NCBI RefSeq assembly: GCF_001685395.1
Contig: NZ_CP014167.1
Coordinates: 3,291,501-3,355,500, forward strand
Origin: Paenibacillus yonginensis
GTDB lineage: Bacteria; Bacillota; Bacilli; Paenibacillales; Paenibacillaceae
DNA length: 64,000 nt
Direction: 5' to 3'
The position numbers and the translations under genes are program-made. Shown here one piece after another: positions 34,942-44,077 of the stretch (position 1 is the stretch's first letter; each line of letters opens with the position of its first letter). A model generated the notes under the pieces. The model was given only the letters and a program-made list of their open reading frames with translations. It was not told the DNA's origin and searched no databases.

Positions 34942-36180
34942 TTGGACCATCTGATATTTGAGATCGGTTTGGCTGTGGCTTTGATCGCCGCAGGCGGGTT
35001 TATTTCCGCCAAGCTGAGGTTCTCGGTGATTCCCTTCTACATTCTTATCGGCATGGCCGTAGGCCCGCATGCCGGACAAATCTGGCATCTGGACTTTCGT
35101 TTTATCGAAAGTGCGCCTTTGATTGAATTTATGGGCCGGATCGGCGTATTGTTCCTTCTGTTCTATTTGGGACTGGAGTTCTCGGTGGGAAGATTGATCA
35201 AATCGGGTAAATCGATTGCCGTTGGCGGAACCATTTATATAGCCATTAACTTTACTTTAGGGCTTTTATTCGGCTGGGGGGCCGGGTTCCCGCTTCAGGA
35301 AACGTTGATTGTTGCCGGCATCACCACCATCTCTTCAAGTGCGATTGTGGCCAAGGTATTGGTCGATCTCAAGCGCACGGCCAATCCTGAAACGGAAATG
35401 ATTCTGGGGATCATCATGTTCGAGGATGTTTTCCTCGCTGTTTATATCTCCATCTTGTCCGGTCTGGTCCTCAGCGGATCATCTACCCTTGGAGGCGTGC
35501 TGTTATCTGCCCTGCTATCGCTTGGGTTTATGCTGGTGCTCCTGATTGTCGGCCGCAAAGCCGTACCCCTGCTGAACAAATGGCTGAATGTATCCAGCAA
35601 TGAGCTGTTTGCTTTAATCATCTTTGCTTTGCTGTTTATCATAGCCGGATTCTCGGAGACGATCCACGTAGCCGAAGCGATTGGCGCGCTGCTGGTTGGC
35701 CTGATTCTCGCCGAGACGGAGCATGTCCACCGGATAGAACGCCTGATCATTCCGTTCCGGGACTTCTTCGGGGCCATCTTCTTCTTCAGCTTTGGCCTGA
35801 CCATCGACCCTCTCGCCTTGGGAGGAGCCTTATGGTATTCGCTTGGAGCGGTAGTCGTGACCTTGATCGGCAACTTTGTGGCCGGCATGTTAGCCGGCCG
35901 GAGCGCCGGATTATCGCCTAAAGCTTCCTCCAATATTGGCTTGACAATCGTATCGCGGGGTGAATTCTCCATCATTGTCGCCAACTTGGGCAAGGCCGGC
36001 GGGCTTCTACCGCTGATCCAGCCCTTTGCGGCTCTCTATGTGCTGATCCTGGCCATTCTCGGACCGCTTCTGACCAAAGAAAGCAAACATATTTATAAGC
36101 TGCTCAACCGGATATTCAAATTTGAGAAACGAAATCGGACGGATGAGAAAGCAGCCTTAGGAGATGACCCGGCCGGCTGA
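34942..36180 (+). CDS. khtU: KhtU, CPA2-family potassium/proton antiporter
   Basis: A 412-residue membrane protein with about twelve helices of the CPA2 family; motifs RMGVLFLLFYLGLEFS-like GVLFLLFYLGLEFSVG (about residue 68), TTISSSAIVAKVL (about 132), MFEDVFLAV and SRGEFSIIVANLG (about 335). The TTG start at 34942 begins LDHLIFEIG, the same place as the known KhtU start; an ATG at 34927 would overlap khtT and adds five residues. It works with KhtT. The cytosolic C-terminal tail is short and charged. Confidence 0.93.
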   Translation: MDHLIFEIGLAVALIAAGGFISAKLRFSVIPFYILIGMAVGPHAGQIWHLDFRFIESAPLIEFMGRIGVLFLLFYLGLEFSVGRLIKSGKSIAVGGTIYIAINFTLGLLFGWGAGFPLQETLIVAGITTISSSAIVAKVLVDLKRTANPETEMILGIIMFEDVFLAVYISILSGLVLSGSSTLGGVLLSALLSLGFMLVLLIVGRKAVPLLNKWLNVSSNELFALIIFALLFIIAGFSETIHVAEAIGALLVGLILAETEHVHRIERLIIPFRDFFGAIFFFSFGLTIDPLALGGALWYSLGAVVVTLIGNFVAGMLAGRSAGLSPKASSNIGLTIVSRGEFSIIVANLGKAGGLLPLIQPFAALYVLILAILGPLLTKESKHIYKLLNRIFKFEKRNRTDEKAALGDDPAG

Positions 36181-36264
36181 TGTAAAGTACCTTTCAGTCC
36201 ACAAATATACAAGCTTTTATGATTTTCGGGTCCTGCTTTCGTTCCGCCGCTTGGGAGGCCTACG

Positions 36265-36630
36265 ATGGACGACATATTCCCGAATCCAAATGAAATTGCC
36301 TCAATCGAAGTTGTGGAAGCATCAGGTAGTGAACAAATTATCGGTTTTATCTTTGTGATCGCCGTTCTGCTGTTCGTTTATATTTGCATAATCAAAAAGG
36401 TGGGCTTTGCCGCCCCCAAAACGGCGCGCATTTACTGCAGCCATCATGCCGAGGTCGCTTTAGCGATCAAACAGAGATTAAATCGTGAGACCCGGTTAAT
36501 CTCCCCGCCATCTCAGGCTGGCTCCAAAGCCCTGCTCAGCTGCGATATCAACCGGCTTGAAATTAGCAGGCTTGCAGCGATCGCCAGACTCGCCGACCCT
36601 GCATGTGATATCGAGGTCTCCGATAATTGA
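36265..36630 (+). CDS. Unrecognised single-helix membrane protein
   Basis: A 121-residue protein with an acidic outside N-terminus, one membrane helix (about residues 25-44, IIGFIFVIAVLLFVYICIIKK) and a cytosolic C-terminal domain with His/Cys (IYCSHH near 58) and alternating helical segments. GGAGG lies six bases before the ATG at 36265. It follows khtU by 84 bases and is closed by a strong terminator, so it is probably cotranscribed with khtTU. No family recognised. Confidence 0.6.
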   Translation: MDDIFPNPNEIASIEVVEASGSEQIIGFIFVIAVLLFVYICIIKKVGFAAPKTARIYCSHHAEVALAIKQRLNRETRLISPPSQAGSKALLSCDINRLEISRLAAIARLADPACDIEVSDN

Positions 36631-36659
36631 ACCTGACCTTTCTTCCTTGTAAGGCAATC

Positions 36660-36702
36660 AAAAAAGCCTTCAGATCGCTTATGGCGATTTGAAGGCTTTT
36701 TC
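36660..36702. terminator. Bidirectional terminator between the kht unit and the GH30 gene
   Basis: AAAAAGCCTTCA-ATCG, loop TTATGG, CGAT-TGAAGGCTTTTT: a 16-base-pair stem flanked by A- and T-runs. Confidence 0.88.
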
Positions 36703-36736
36703 GCGGAAGCTGCACCGCAGCTGCTTCTTGGATCTG

Positions 36737-38092
36737 TTAATGGCCGGCCGGAATCCGGATGGACAAAGCGCTTTTGGCCGGCATAGGGAAAGCGATGATC
36801 TCGGCTCCCTGGAGTTTTAAGCTGACCGCTGCCTCCTGCTCACTGTCATTAAAGAGGACAACAGCCCTAGAGGCATCCTTATTCACAAAAGCCACGGAAC
36901 GGATCGCTTCCTCACTCGATTCAGAGGCGATTCGCAAAGCGCCCGGACGAATGATTTTGCTGAAATGAGCCAAAGCATAATAATCCAAAGTATAAACAAG
37001 CTCGCGCGTCTGCTGGTTAACTTGCACGATTCCCCGGCATGTGCTGTTGCCAAATCCCGGGACCGTGGGTCCATTTTGCTCATCCAGCGCCATATTCCAT
37101 AAGATAAAAGATTTGCTGTGGTTGCGCAGAATCTCAATCCCTGTCCGCATTACGTTGCTGAAGGCCTGCTCGAAAGGAGGAATCCATTCCCCGCCGGAGC
37201 CTTCCGTGAAATGCACTTCTTTGTTCGGGAATTTCTCGAACACTTCGCTTTGCGCCGATGGTTTCCCGCCGTACCAGTGCCACGCTACGCCGTCCACCTG
37301 CTCCATCGCCTGTTCCAAAACGGTCGTCGGGTAATCGGGACGATCCCAGTTATGATCATAACAAAGGATTTTGGTATGGAGTCCATGGCTAACGAATGCA
37401 GGCTTCAAATAATCTCTAACGAATTCGGCCTGAGCTTCAGCCAGCATCTTCATGCTCGGATAATGGCTTGGCTCATATAGGGGTTCATTCTGCGGCGTTA
37501 CCGCATAAATATCAAGACCTTTTTCCCGATAAGCCTGGATATAACGTGCAAAGTATTCGGCAAAAGCCGGATAATATTCTTTCTTCAGTTCCCCCGTTTT
37601 CATGGAACCGCTTGTCTTCATCCAGGCCGGTGCACTCCATGGCGAAGCAAACAGCTTCACTTCAGGGTTCAGCTTCCTGGCTTTGTGCAGCAGAGGAATA
37701 ATATCTTCTTCATCATGGGCGATGGAGAAATGCTTCAACTCCGGATCAATTTCGCCATCAGGCCTATCATTATAGCTGTAGATGGATCTTGCGTAATCAG
37801 AGGCTCCCATCGGATTCCTTAACACGGATATTCCTATCCCTTCTGACGGGTCAAACAAACGGGTCATGACCTCCGCCTGCTGCTCCATATCCAGAACTTG
37901 ATGAATCAGATAAGCGGCCGAATCGGTAAAAGAAGCTCCGAATCCATCTATCTCCTGAAAGGTTTCTTTCTCGTCTAAGGTTACAGTAACTTTGTCACCC
38001 TCCGGTTTCGGACGGTTTGTCAGCTGCTGCGCAGACTGCTGTATAAACAGCTCGCCTTCCCCTTTGGACTGGTAAATCAATAGCTCGGACAT
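36737..38092 (-). CDS. GH30 family glycosidase
   Basis: A 451-residue glycoside hydrolase of family 30 (glucosylceramidase/beta-glucosidase-like). Seen: IDGFGASFTDSAAYLI at the start of the barrel (about residue 47), acid/base Glu203 in TPQNEP, nucleophile Glu297 in HFTEGSGG, and a C-terminal beta-sandwich. No signal peptide, so it acts inside the cell. AGGAGG precedes the ATG at 38092. It is the last gene of an operon with an Lpl-type importer, so it probably hydrolyses an imported beta-linked oligosaccharide; the exact substrate (beta-1,6-glucan, beta-xyloside or other) is open. Confidence 0.92.
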   Translation of the reverse strand: MSELLIYQSKGEGELFIQQSAQQLTNRPKPEGDKVTVTLDEKETFQEIDGFGASFTDSAAYLIHQVLDMEQQAEVMTRLFDPSEGIGISVLRNPMGASDYARSIYSYNDRPDGEIDPELKHFSIAHDEEDIIPLLHKARKLNPEVKLFASPWSAPAWMKTSGSMKTGELKKEYYPAFAEYFARYIQAYREKGLDIYAVTPQNEPLYEPSHYPSMKMLAEAQAEFVRDYLKPAFVSHGLHTKILCYDHNWDRPDYPTTVLEQAMEQVDGVAWHWYGGKPSAQSEVFEKFPNKEVHFTEGSGGEWIPPFEQAFSNVMRTGIEILRNHSKSFILWNMALDEQNGPTVPGFGNSTCRGIVQVNQQTRELVYTLDYYALAHFSKIIRPGALRIASESSEEAIRSVAFVNKDASRAVVLFNDSEQEAAVSLKLQGAEIIAFPMPAKSALSIRIPAGH

Positions 38093-38120
38093 GAAGTCGC
38101 CTCCTGATGTCAAATTAGGT

Positions 38121-38160
38121 TGAAGAAGAGAAGAGCCCTGCTTGTTCGGGGCCCTTCTTT
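38121..38160 (-). terminator. Hairpin between binding protein and GH30 genes
   Basis: GAAG-GGCC-CGAACAAGCA-GGGC-CTTC-type stem with one internal mismatch, followed by TCTTCTT on the minus strand; likely partial termination or message stabilisation after the binding-protein gene. Confidence 0.5.
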
Positions 38161-38169
38161 CTAAACTGA

Positions 38170-39816
38170 TTACTTGATTCCCAGTTTATCTCTGTTGGCC
38201 TGCATCTTCTCGCTGCGTATCTCAACGATTTTGCTCCAGTTGTTCTCATCAAGGAATTTCTTGTAAGCATCCAGCGTTTTATTGAAATCATCATCCGTCT
38301 TAGCTCTGATCAGACTAACGAGGGTCGTATTCCATGTAGTGTCAATTGCCGATAACGACCGTGCTTCCGGCGTACCTTGATCCGGGTTGATATTTTCCAG
38401 AATGAAATGGGGTTTCAGCTTGCCGTTGCCCCACTCCTGCAGCTGTTTGATCGCTTCCGGAGAGGAATCTTTATTCAGTGCTTTATAACGGTCGTGTCCA
38501 AAGAAAATAAATTCACCCATCCGGTAGTCCTTCTTGAACTTATCGGAATTGGTGAGCTGAAGCTCTTTCACAGCTGGCAAGAATTCTACCGTTCCATCCG
38601 AATTTTTCTTGTACGTTTCGCCTTCAATACCGAAGTTCACAAGCGCTTGGCCTTCGTCGCTCAGCAAATAAGTAAAGACTTGAATTGCTTTGGCTGGGTC
38701 CTTGGCTTTTTTCGTGATGTAGTTGATCATCCAGCCTGTAATCCCCGACTGGTTCAGTGTCGGCTGGTTGCCCACCGTGCTTTGTGGTCCGTCAACCGCA
38801 ATGTATTTATCTTCAGGGTTATTGGTCATAAAAGTCTGCAGGTTGCCGCCTTGCTGAGGCACCCCGTCGAGCAGGATCGTCGCATATTTACCTGATTTCA
38901 CCTTCTCTTCAAAAGCCGTACCGTCATCGGCAAAGCTGTCATCGCTGATATCGCCGTTGCGGTAAACGGTGTTAAGCGTTTTCAACCAGGTCAAGTAATC
39001 TTCATCCAGGTTGCGGTTATAGAACTTGCCGTCTTTGTCTTCCAGCGGAACGCCCAGATAGTCCTGAAGGACGTCGCCCAGCGAACCTGTACCGGTTCCG
39101 ATCGAGTTGAAACCAAACGGAATCAGGGACGGGAACTGGCTTTTGATCTTCTCCATGGCACTAACAAACTCTTCCGGCGTCTTCATGCTAGGCTTGCCGA
39201 TCGCCTCATAGACGTCCTGGCGGATAATGAAAGCCGTTTTAGCCGGAATGTCACCGCTGTCATAATCGGCCTGTGTATTGGAATAGTCCGGGTATCCATA
39301 CGTTTTGCCGTCTTTCTGCTGGAACCAGTTCATCGTATCTTTGGCTGCTACCTGATTGAAATACGGATCATATTTCTCGGCCAGATCGTTAAGCGGCAGA
39401 GCCCATGTGGAGGCTTTCTGCGCAACAGCCGAATTGGAATCAAAAACAGTAATAATGTCAGGCATATCTCCGCCGGCGAAGAAGGTATTCAATTTCGTAT
39501 CGTCACCGGTAATAAATTTGATGTTGATATTCAAATCTTCTTTAATTTTTTTGGTTACTGTATCTTTACCGAAGTCTGTATTCCACCAGTCCGCATTGAC
39601 GTACCAGGTCAAATCGGTTGTTTCCTTTTTCGTATCCAGCTTCCATGCCGGTGTTGACGGGTCAGGTGTATAGCGGCCGTCCAAATCCGGAAGAGAAGCG
39701 CTTTTGCTCCCCCCTCCGCCACCGGAGCCGCAGGCGGTGATTGTCAGCATGACTGCCAGCAGGATGGCACCCAGCGAAAGTCCTTTTTTCCGCAATACTC
39801 TATTCATCTTTATCAT
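38170..39816 (-). CDS. Lipoprotein sugar-binding protein (LplA-type)
   Basis: A 548-residue extracellular binding lipoprotein, longer than MalE-type proteins and typical of the LplA/YtcQ group. Signal sequence with lipobox TITAC (Cys29), a glycine-rich linker, then WYVNADWWNTDFG near 68 and a bilobal fold. GGGAGG precedes the ATG at 39816. It works with the two upstream-encoded permeases. Ligand is unknown; the GH30 partner suggests a beta-linked oligosaccharide. Confidence 0.92.
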   Translation of the reverse strand: MIKMNRVLRKKGLSLGAILLAVMLTITACGSGGGGGSKSASLPDLDGRYTPDPSTPAWKLDTKKETTDLTWYVNADWWNTDFGKDTVTKKIKEDLNINIKFITGDDTKLNTFFAGGDMPDIITVFDSNSAVAQKASTWALPLNDLAEKYDPYFNQVAAKDTMNWFQQKDGKTYGYPDYSNTQADYDSGDIPAKTAFIIRQDVYEAIGKPSMKTPEEFVSAMEKIKSQFPSLIPFGFNSIGTGTGSLGDVLQDYLGVPLEDKDGKFYNRNLDEDYLTWLKTLNTVYRNGDISDDSFADDGTAFEEKVKSGKYATILLDGVPQQGGNLQTFMTNNPEDKYIAVDGPQSTVGNQPTLNQSGITGWMINYITKKAKDPAKAIQVFTYLLSDEGQALVNFGIEGETYKKNSDGTVEFLPAVKELQLTNSDKFKKDYRMGEFIFFGHDRYKALNKDSSPEAIKQLQEWGNGKLKPHFILENINPDQGTPEARSLSAIDTTWNTTLVSLIRAKTDDDFNKTLDAYKKFLDENNWSKIVEIRSEKMQANRDKLGIK

Positions 39817-39890
39817 GTTTGTTTACCTCCCTTTTTTATCAAAGCGATTACCCCTTGGACCAGACTTCACGTTAGTGTGCAGAATGTTTT

Positions 39891-40775
39891 TTATTCCTTC
39901 ACCGCCCCCATCATAATGCCAGAGATAAAGTACCTTTGAAGCAATGGATAAATGACAACAATCGGCAGAGTGGTGATCACGATTGTCGCAAGTTGAACCC
40001 CTTTGGTGGTGGTTTCAATCACGGCCGAGCTTGCATTTTGCATGGACTGCGTCTGGGACTGCACAATGATCTCATACAGCTTCATCTGCAGCGGATATAA
40101 GGCCTGATCAGTAATGTACAGCTTAGTGGTCAAGAAATCATTCCACTGGCCGACCCCATTAAATAAAGCGATGGTAGCCATAGCCGGCATGGACAGAGGT
40201 ATAAAAATCTTCAGGAAAATGCGCCATTCACCGGCACCGTCAATTTTCGCCGATTCTTCAAGGGCATCTGGCACATTGCGGAAGAAGTTCATCAGGATCA
40301 CAACATCGTAATAACTGAAGAGGGCAGGAATAATGTACACCCAGAAGGTGTTTAACAGTCCCAGGGACTTAATCAGGAGATAGATCGGAATCATGCCGCC
40401 TGAGAAGAACATCGTGATGACACCCATCGCGACATACAATCGGCGTCCACGCAGATTTTTTTTGCTGAGCGCGTAACCGATCATCGCACAGAAGAAAACG
40501 TGAGTGACAACGCCAAGCACCGTCTTGGATACCGAGATGAAAAAGGCCTGCCAAATGCTGTCATCCTGGAATACGGCACGATAATTTTCCATAGAGAACT
40601 CGGGGCTCCAGAATATAAATCCGCCTTCTGCCAAAGCCCGCCCTGAGCTCAATGAGGAAATGATGACATTCCACAAAGGGATGATAATAACAAGGGTAAT
40701 GATAATAAGCAGCGTTAAATTGAAGGCATTAAAGATACGGCTGTTTAAATCTTCCTTAATCGCCTTTCGATTCAT
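39891..40775 (-). CDS. ABC transporter permease (LplC/YtcP-type)
   Basis: A 294-residue permease with six helices, EAA loop ALEESAKIDGAGEWRIF (about residue 185) and the C-terminal GIMMGAVKE typical of LplC/YtcP. AGGAGG precedes the ATG at 40775, 14 bases after the partner permease. It pairs with the LplB-type permease; no ATPase gene is present. Confidence 0.93.
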   Translation of the reverse strand: MNRKAIKEDLNSRIFNAFNLTLLIIITLVIIIPLWNVIISSLSSGRALAEGGFIFWSPEFSMENYRAVFQDDSIWQAFFISVSKTVLGVVTHVFFCAMIGYALSKKNLRGRRLYVAMGVITMFFSGGMIPIYLLIKSLGLLNTFWVYIIPALFSYYDVVILMNFFRNVPDALEESAKIDGAGEWRIFLKIFIPLSMPAMATIALFNGVGQWNDFLTTKLYITDQALYPLQMKLYEIIVQSQTQSMQNASSAVIETTTKGVQLATIVITTLPIVVIYPLLQRYFISGIMMGAVKE

Positions 40776-40789
40776 GTAAATGCCTCCTC

Positions 40790-41770
40790 TTATAACACGG
40801 ATTGATTGTCGTTCAGCTTGCTGGTCACTTTATTGGCTGTGACAAGCAGGATAACGGAAACAATGGAAACGCCCAAACCTACAGCGGTTGCGTAAGAGAA
40901 GTCCCCTTGAGTCAGACCCATACGATATACGTAGGAGTTGATGACCTCCGCCTTTTCCCGGTTCTGCGAGTTCATCAGCACCAAGGTTTGATCCAGGTTC
41001 GATCCCAATAAACCGCTTACAGTCAAGATCAGGTTTAAACTGATGATGGATCGCATGTTAGGGAGCGTAATATTCCAGATTTGCCGCAGGCGGCTTGCGC
41101 CATCGATCTTCGCGGCTTCATAGTAGGTAGGGTCAATCTTGGCCATGATGGCGAGATACAGGATCGTTCCCCAGCCTGCTTCCTTCCAAATATCAGATAA
41201 AGTGGCAATCCACCAGTATTTGCCCGGATCCAGCAAAATGTTCTGGCCCTTCGAAATAATCCCGAGATCCAGCAGGATTTGATTAAACAGCCCTGTTGTC
41301 GAGAACCAGTTGATCATCATGCCGCCGAGTACGATCCAAGACAGAAAGTGCGGCAAATAGGATACGGTTTGAACAAATTTCTTCATGCGTGTGAAGCTCA
41401 ATTCGTAGATCATAATGGCCAAAATAATAGGAATGATGAACCCAATCCCTAATTTCAGAAAGCTGATGCCCAGCGTGTTGATAACCGCATCCCAAAAATA
41501 TCGGTCAGACATAATAATTTTGAAATTCTCCATGCCTACCCATGGAGCAGAGTCCAGCGTATCGATGACCGTGTAGCTCTTAAAGGCAATGGTCAGACCG
41601 TAAATAGGAATATAACAAAAGATAATCATAAAAATGATGCCCGGAATGATCATCGACTGCAGTTCCCGTTGTCTCCAGAAATCCACAGCAAATTCCTTGA
41701 TCTTTTGCCCGATCGTTCTTTTCTCGTTCAAATTGCTGCCAGACGGCTGTGTTACCGCTAATTTGGCCAT
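40790..41770 (-). CDS. ABC transporter permease (LplB-type)
   Basis: A 326-residue permease with six helices (first at LQSMIIPGIIFMIIFCYIPI), the LplB hallmark YLPHFLSWIVLGGM (about residue 140) and EAA loop YYEAAKIDGASRLRQIW (about 220). GGGAGAAGAGG precedes the ATG at 41770. It is the first gene of the operon lplB-lplC-lplA-GH30 and lies downstream of a LacI-type palindrome. Confidence 0.93.
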   Translation of the reverse strand: MAKLAVTQPSGSNLNEKRTIGQKIKEFAVDFWRQRELQSMIIPGIIFMIIFCYIPIYGLTIAFKSYTVIDTLDSAPWVGMENFKIIMSDRYFWDAVINTLGISFLKLGIGFIIPIILAIMIYELSFTRMKKFVQTVSYLPHFLSWIVLGGMMINWFSTTGLFNQILLDLGIISKGQNILLDPGKYWWIATLSDIWKEAGWGTILYLAIMAKIDPTYYEAAKIDGASRLRQIWNITLPNMRSIISLNLILTVSGLLGSNLDQTLVLMNSQNREKAEVINSYVYRMGLTQGDFSYATAVGLGVSIVSVILLVTANKVTSKLNDNQSVL

Positions 41771-41814
41771 GTCCTCTTCTCCCCCTTCAAGCTTTTGCCT
41801 TGTTGATTAATGAA

Positions 41815-41860
41815 TGCAGTACAATAAAAACGTTTTTATTTTAGTGTAAAAAACCCCTAA
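41815..41860 (-). promoter_or_regulatory. Promoter and LacI operator of the Lpl/GH30 operon
   Basis: The perfect 18-base palindrome AATAAAAACGTTTTTATT (41823-41840) lies inside a minus-strand promoter TTTACA, 18 bases, TATTGT. The same core precedes the linked lacI gene, so repression by that LacI protein is strongly suggested. Confidence 0.7.
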
Positions 41861-41907
41861 AAAGTCCCTCCTCCTACCCGAATCCCGTTTCTTCACCTGT
41901 CTTTATC

Positions 41908-42918
41908 TCATTTGGACTCAAGCTTGACCTGGCTGCTGCCTCTGACAATCAGTTCGCCTTTCAGTCTTTGGCTGTGTCCCTGCTCTTTCTTCTCGATCAT
42001 TCGGATCAGCTGCTCAATCGCCAGAATCCCCTGTCTTGCAATCTGATTCCTTACCGTTGTCAAAGGAGGAGAGAAATATGGAGCAATATCAATGTCGTCA
42101 AACCCAACGACACTAACCTGTGCGGGCACCTCATAACCGTGATTCTCCAGCGCTTTCATGCACCCGATCGCACTCAGGTCGTTCCCTGCCAGGAAAGCGT
42201 CCGGCAGCCGGTCTGGGTGCTGATGGATAAAGGACTTAATGGCGTTATAGGTGCTCTCTTCCTCAAAATATCCCTGCAAAATATATTCCTCTTTAATCGG
42301 TAGCTGGTATTGCTTGAGTGCGGCCAGGTAGCCTTCCTTCCGCTGCTCACTGTCAAACATCGTTTCGACCCCGGAAATATAAGCAATATGCTTATGACCC
42401 AGGCTGATTAAATATTTGGTGGCCTCATAGCCGGCGACGTAAGAATCAAAAATAATGCTGCCCATCGTCTCATTCTCAATATCGCGATCCAGAAAAACAG
42501 CTTTGACTTTGTCTTTCTTCATAGCGGCAATATCATTCTCATCAATCCGCAATTCTTCATAAATAATCACGCCATCAACCCGGCCGCCCAATATATTGTT
42601 CATAATGACCTGCTTATCACGGGTTACAAAGACATTCAGCCCATATCCATACCGGTCGCATTCCCGCGCCATCGTTTCAACCAGCTTGTAGAAGTATGGC
42701 CCCGACACACTTGTTGTAAAAAATCCGATCATATGGGTCTTCCCCGACTTTAACAGCTTGCCATTCAGATTAGGGACATAATTCAAACGTTGTGCCACTT
42801 CAAGCACATGCATTTTTGTCTCCGGATTAAGCACATCTACATCATTAAGAGCATTTGAGACCGTAGAGATGGAAACCCCAGCCTCGCGTGCTACATCTTT
42901 TATTGTTATTTTTGCCAA
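41908..42918 (-). CDS. LacI-family repressor of the Lpl/GH30 operon
   Basis: A 336-residue repressor: helix-turn-helix IKDVAREAGVSISTVSNALN at the N-terminus, hinge, and a periplasmic-binding-like effector domain (MIGFFTTSVSGPYFYKL, SVVGFDDIDIAPYFSPPLTTV near the C-terminus). TTG at 42918 was chosen: GAGGTG lies six bases upstream and the protein then begins MAKITIKDVA as is usual; a GTG at 42927 has no ribosome site. It is flanked on both sides by ATAAAAACGTTTTTAT palindromes, showing autoregulation and control of the adjacent importer operon. Confidence 0.93.
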   Translation of the reverse strand: MAKITIKDVAREAGVSISTVSNALNDVDVLNPETKMHVLEVAQRLNYVPNLNGKLLKSGKTHMIGFFTTSVSGPYFYKLVETMARECDRYGYGLNVFVTRDKQVIMNNILGGRVDGVIIYEELRIDENDIAAMKKDKVKAVFLDRDIENETMGSIIFDSYVAGYEATKYLISLGHKHIAYISGVETMFDSEQRKEGYLAALKQYQLPIKEEYILQGYFEEESTYNAIKSFIHQHPDRLPDAFLAGNDLSAIGCMKALENHGYEVPAQVSVVGFDDIDIAPYFSPPLTTVRNQIARQGILAIEQLIRMIEKKEQGHSQRLKGELIVRGSSQVKLESK

Positions 42919-42933
42919 GGTGTTCACCTCAAA

Positions 42934-42990
42934 ATAAAAACGTTTTTATAGTTGTTTCTAAGATTATCATAAAAGCGTTTCCATGACAAC
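42934..42990 (-). promoter_or_regulatory. lacI promoter with operator and cre-like site
   Basis: Minus-strand promoter TTGTCA, 17 bases, TAATCT; the spacer holds ATGGAAACGCTTTTA (42984-42970), one base from the CcpA cre consensus. The perfect palindrome ATAAAAACGTTTTTAT (42934-42949) lies just downstream. Confidence 0.6.
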
Positions 42991-43050
42991 CCAAATCTTT
43001 CATGAAATTTCGAAACCGGCAGTATCCAAGGCTCCCCTAGGATACACAAA

Positions 43051-43091
43051 AACAACACCCACTTCCCTTCTGATAGGGAGCGGGCGTTGTA
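43051..43091 (-). terminator. Terminator after the DUF6544-like pseudogene
   Basis: ACAACGCCCGCTCCCT, loop, AGGGAAGTGGGTGTTGT followed by TTTTGTG on the minus strand; about 105 bases past the stop at 43196. Confidence 0.7.
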
Positions 43092-43195
43092 CTTATTTTA
43101 CAATAGAGCGCACGTCTTCAATTCCATTCCTGTTCTAACCTTCGTATCCATGAGCACCGTTATTGCTGTCCCGTCCAGAGCGGCGATTCCGGGAA

Positions 43196-44049
43196 TCACT
43201 TCAGAACAGGATCGAACTCCGCTTCCTTCACTTCGAATCGAAACCAGTGAAACGGTCCCGTTCGCAGGTTCCAGCAAATCTCACCTTGCGAAGGAATGAG
43301 TATCCCCTGAAAGGGTTTGTAGGTTCCCATCCGAACCTCCCACTCTTCCATAGTGCAGGTTCCTCGATCTTCTTTAAATCGCTGCGCCACAAAACGAACG
43401 GGCTCTCCAGTTTCTTGAAAATAAAAGGTGCCCGACGCGTTGATACCTCCATAGGAGATGTTGGCTCGCGCTACATCGTCAGCGACGGCTTCCCAAGTAA
43501 TATACGGCGACAAAGCCGCCGGGGGATACCAGACCATTTCAGCCAGATATCGTACCAGCGATCCCTGGTCAATCTCGCGGCCACGTGCATGCCCCACTTT
43601 AAACACGCCCATAAGCTTGATAAGCATATCGGCTTGACCGTTCAAGTACAAGTCTCTGCCATAAATCGCAACCCCCGGTGCCGCTGAATTCTCGCCATCC
43701 AGATGAAAGATGGCTGGTCAAGCAAGGAGTACTGCTTGGCGCGGAACGGCATCCAGGCTCCCTCGGGCTTCGTGCGCAGCATCCCTTCCTGCCTAATCCT
43801 AACGGATCGAATCGGCTTCCCTGCATCCAACGAACGAGTGAGACGCAACCACCTCAATACCGGCGGCGGCAACTGCTGCAACCTTTCTTCATTGAGTTGG
43901 ATAACGGGCTCATGAGCGCATGCCTGCAGGAGAAGAGCGGTTTCCTTTTTTACGTTTCGCCGAAAAGTGAAATTTTGAACAAGCGCAGCTATGAGTAATC
44001 CTGATCCGATCACGACAACCGTAATGACTAAAATCTGAAGCCAATCCAT
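43196..44049 (-). pseudogene. DUF6544/DUF6920-like protein, frameshifted
   Basis: Two adjacent reading frames together make one protein of about 283 residues. The first (from ATG 44049, with GAGGAGG upstream) has a membrane helix at residues 5-24 and the segment LRTKPEGAWMPFRAKQY..FIWMARI; the second resumes as APGVAIYGRDLYLNGQADMLIK..EIDQGSLVRYLAEMVWYP and runs to 43196. The frames change near 43680-43700, where one missing base restores continuity. The pattern fits the DUF6544 family (function unknown). A real frameshift or a sequencing error are both possible. It follows a MarR gene by 28 bases. Confidence 0.75.
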
Positions 44050-44077
44050 GCGCCGCCTCCTCTACGATTCTCAATGA

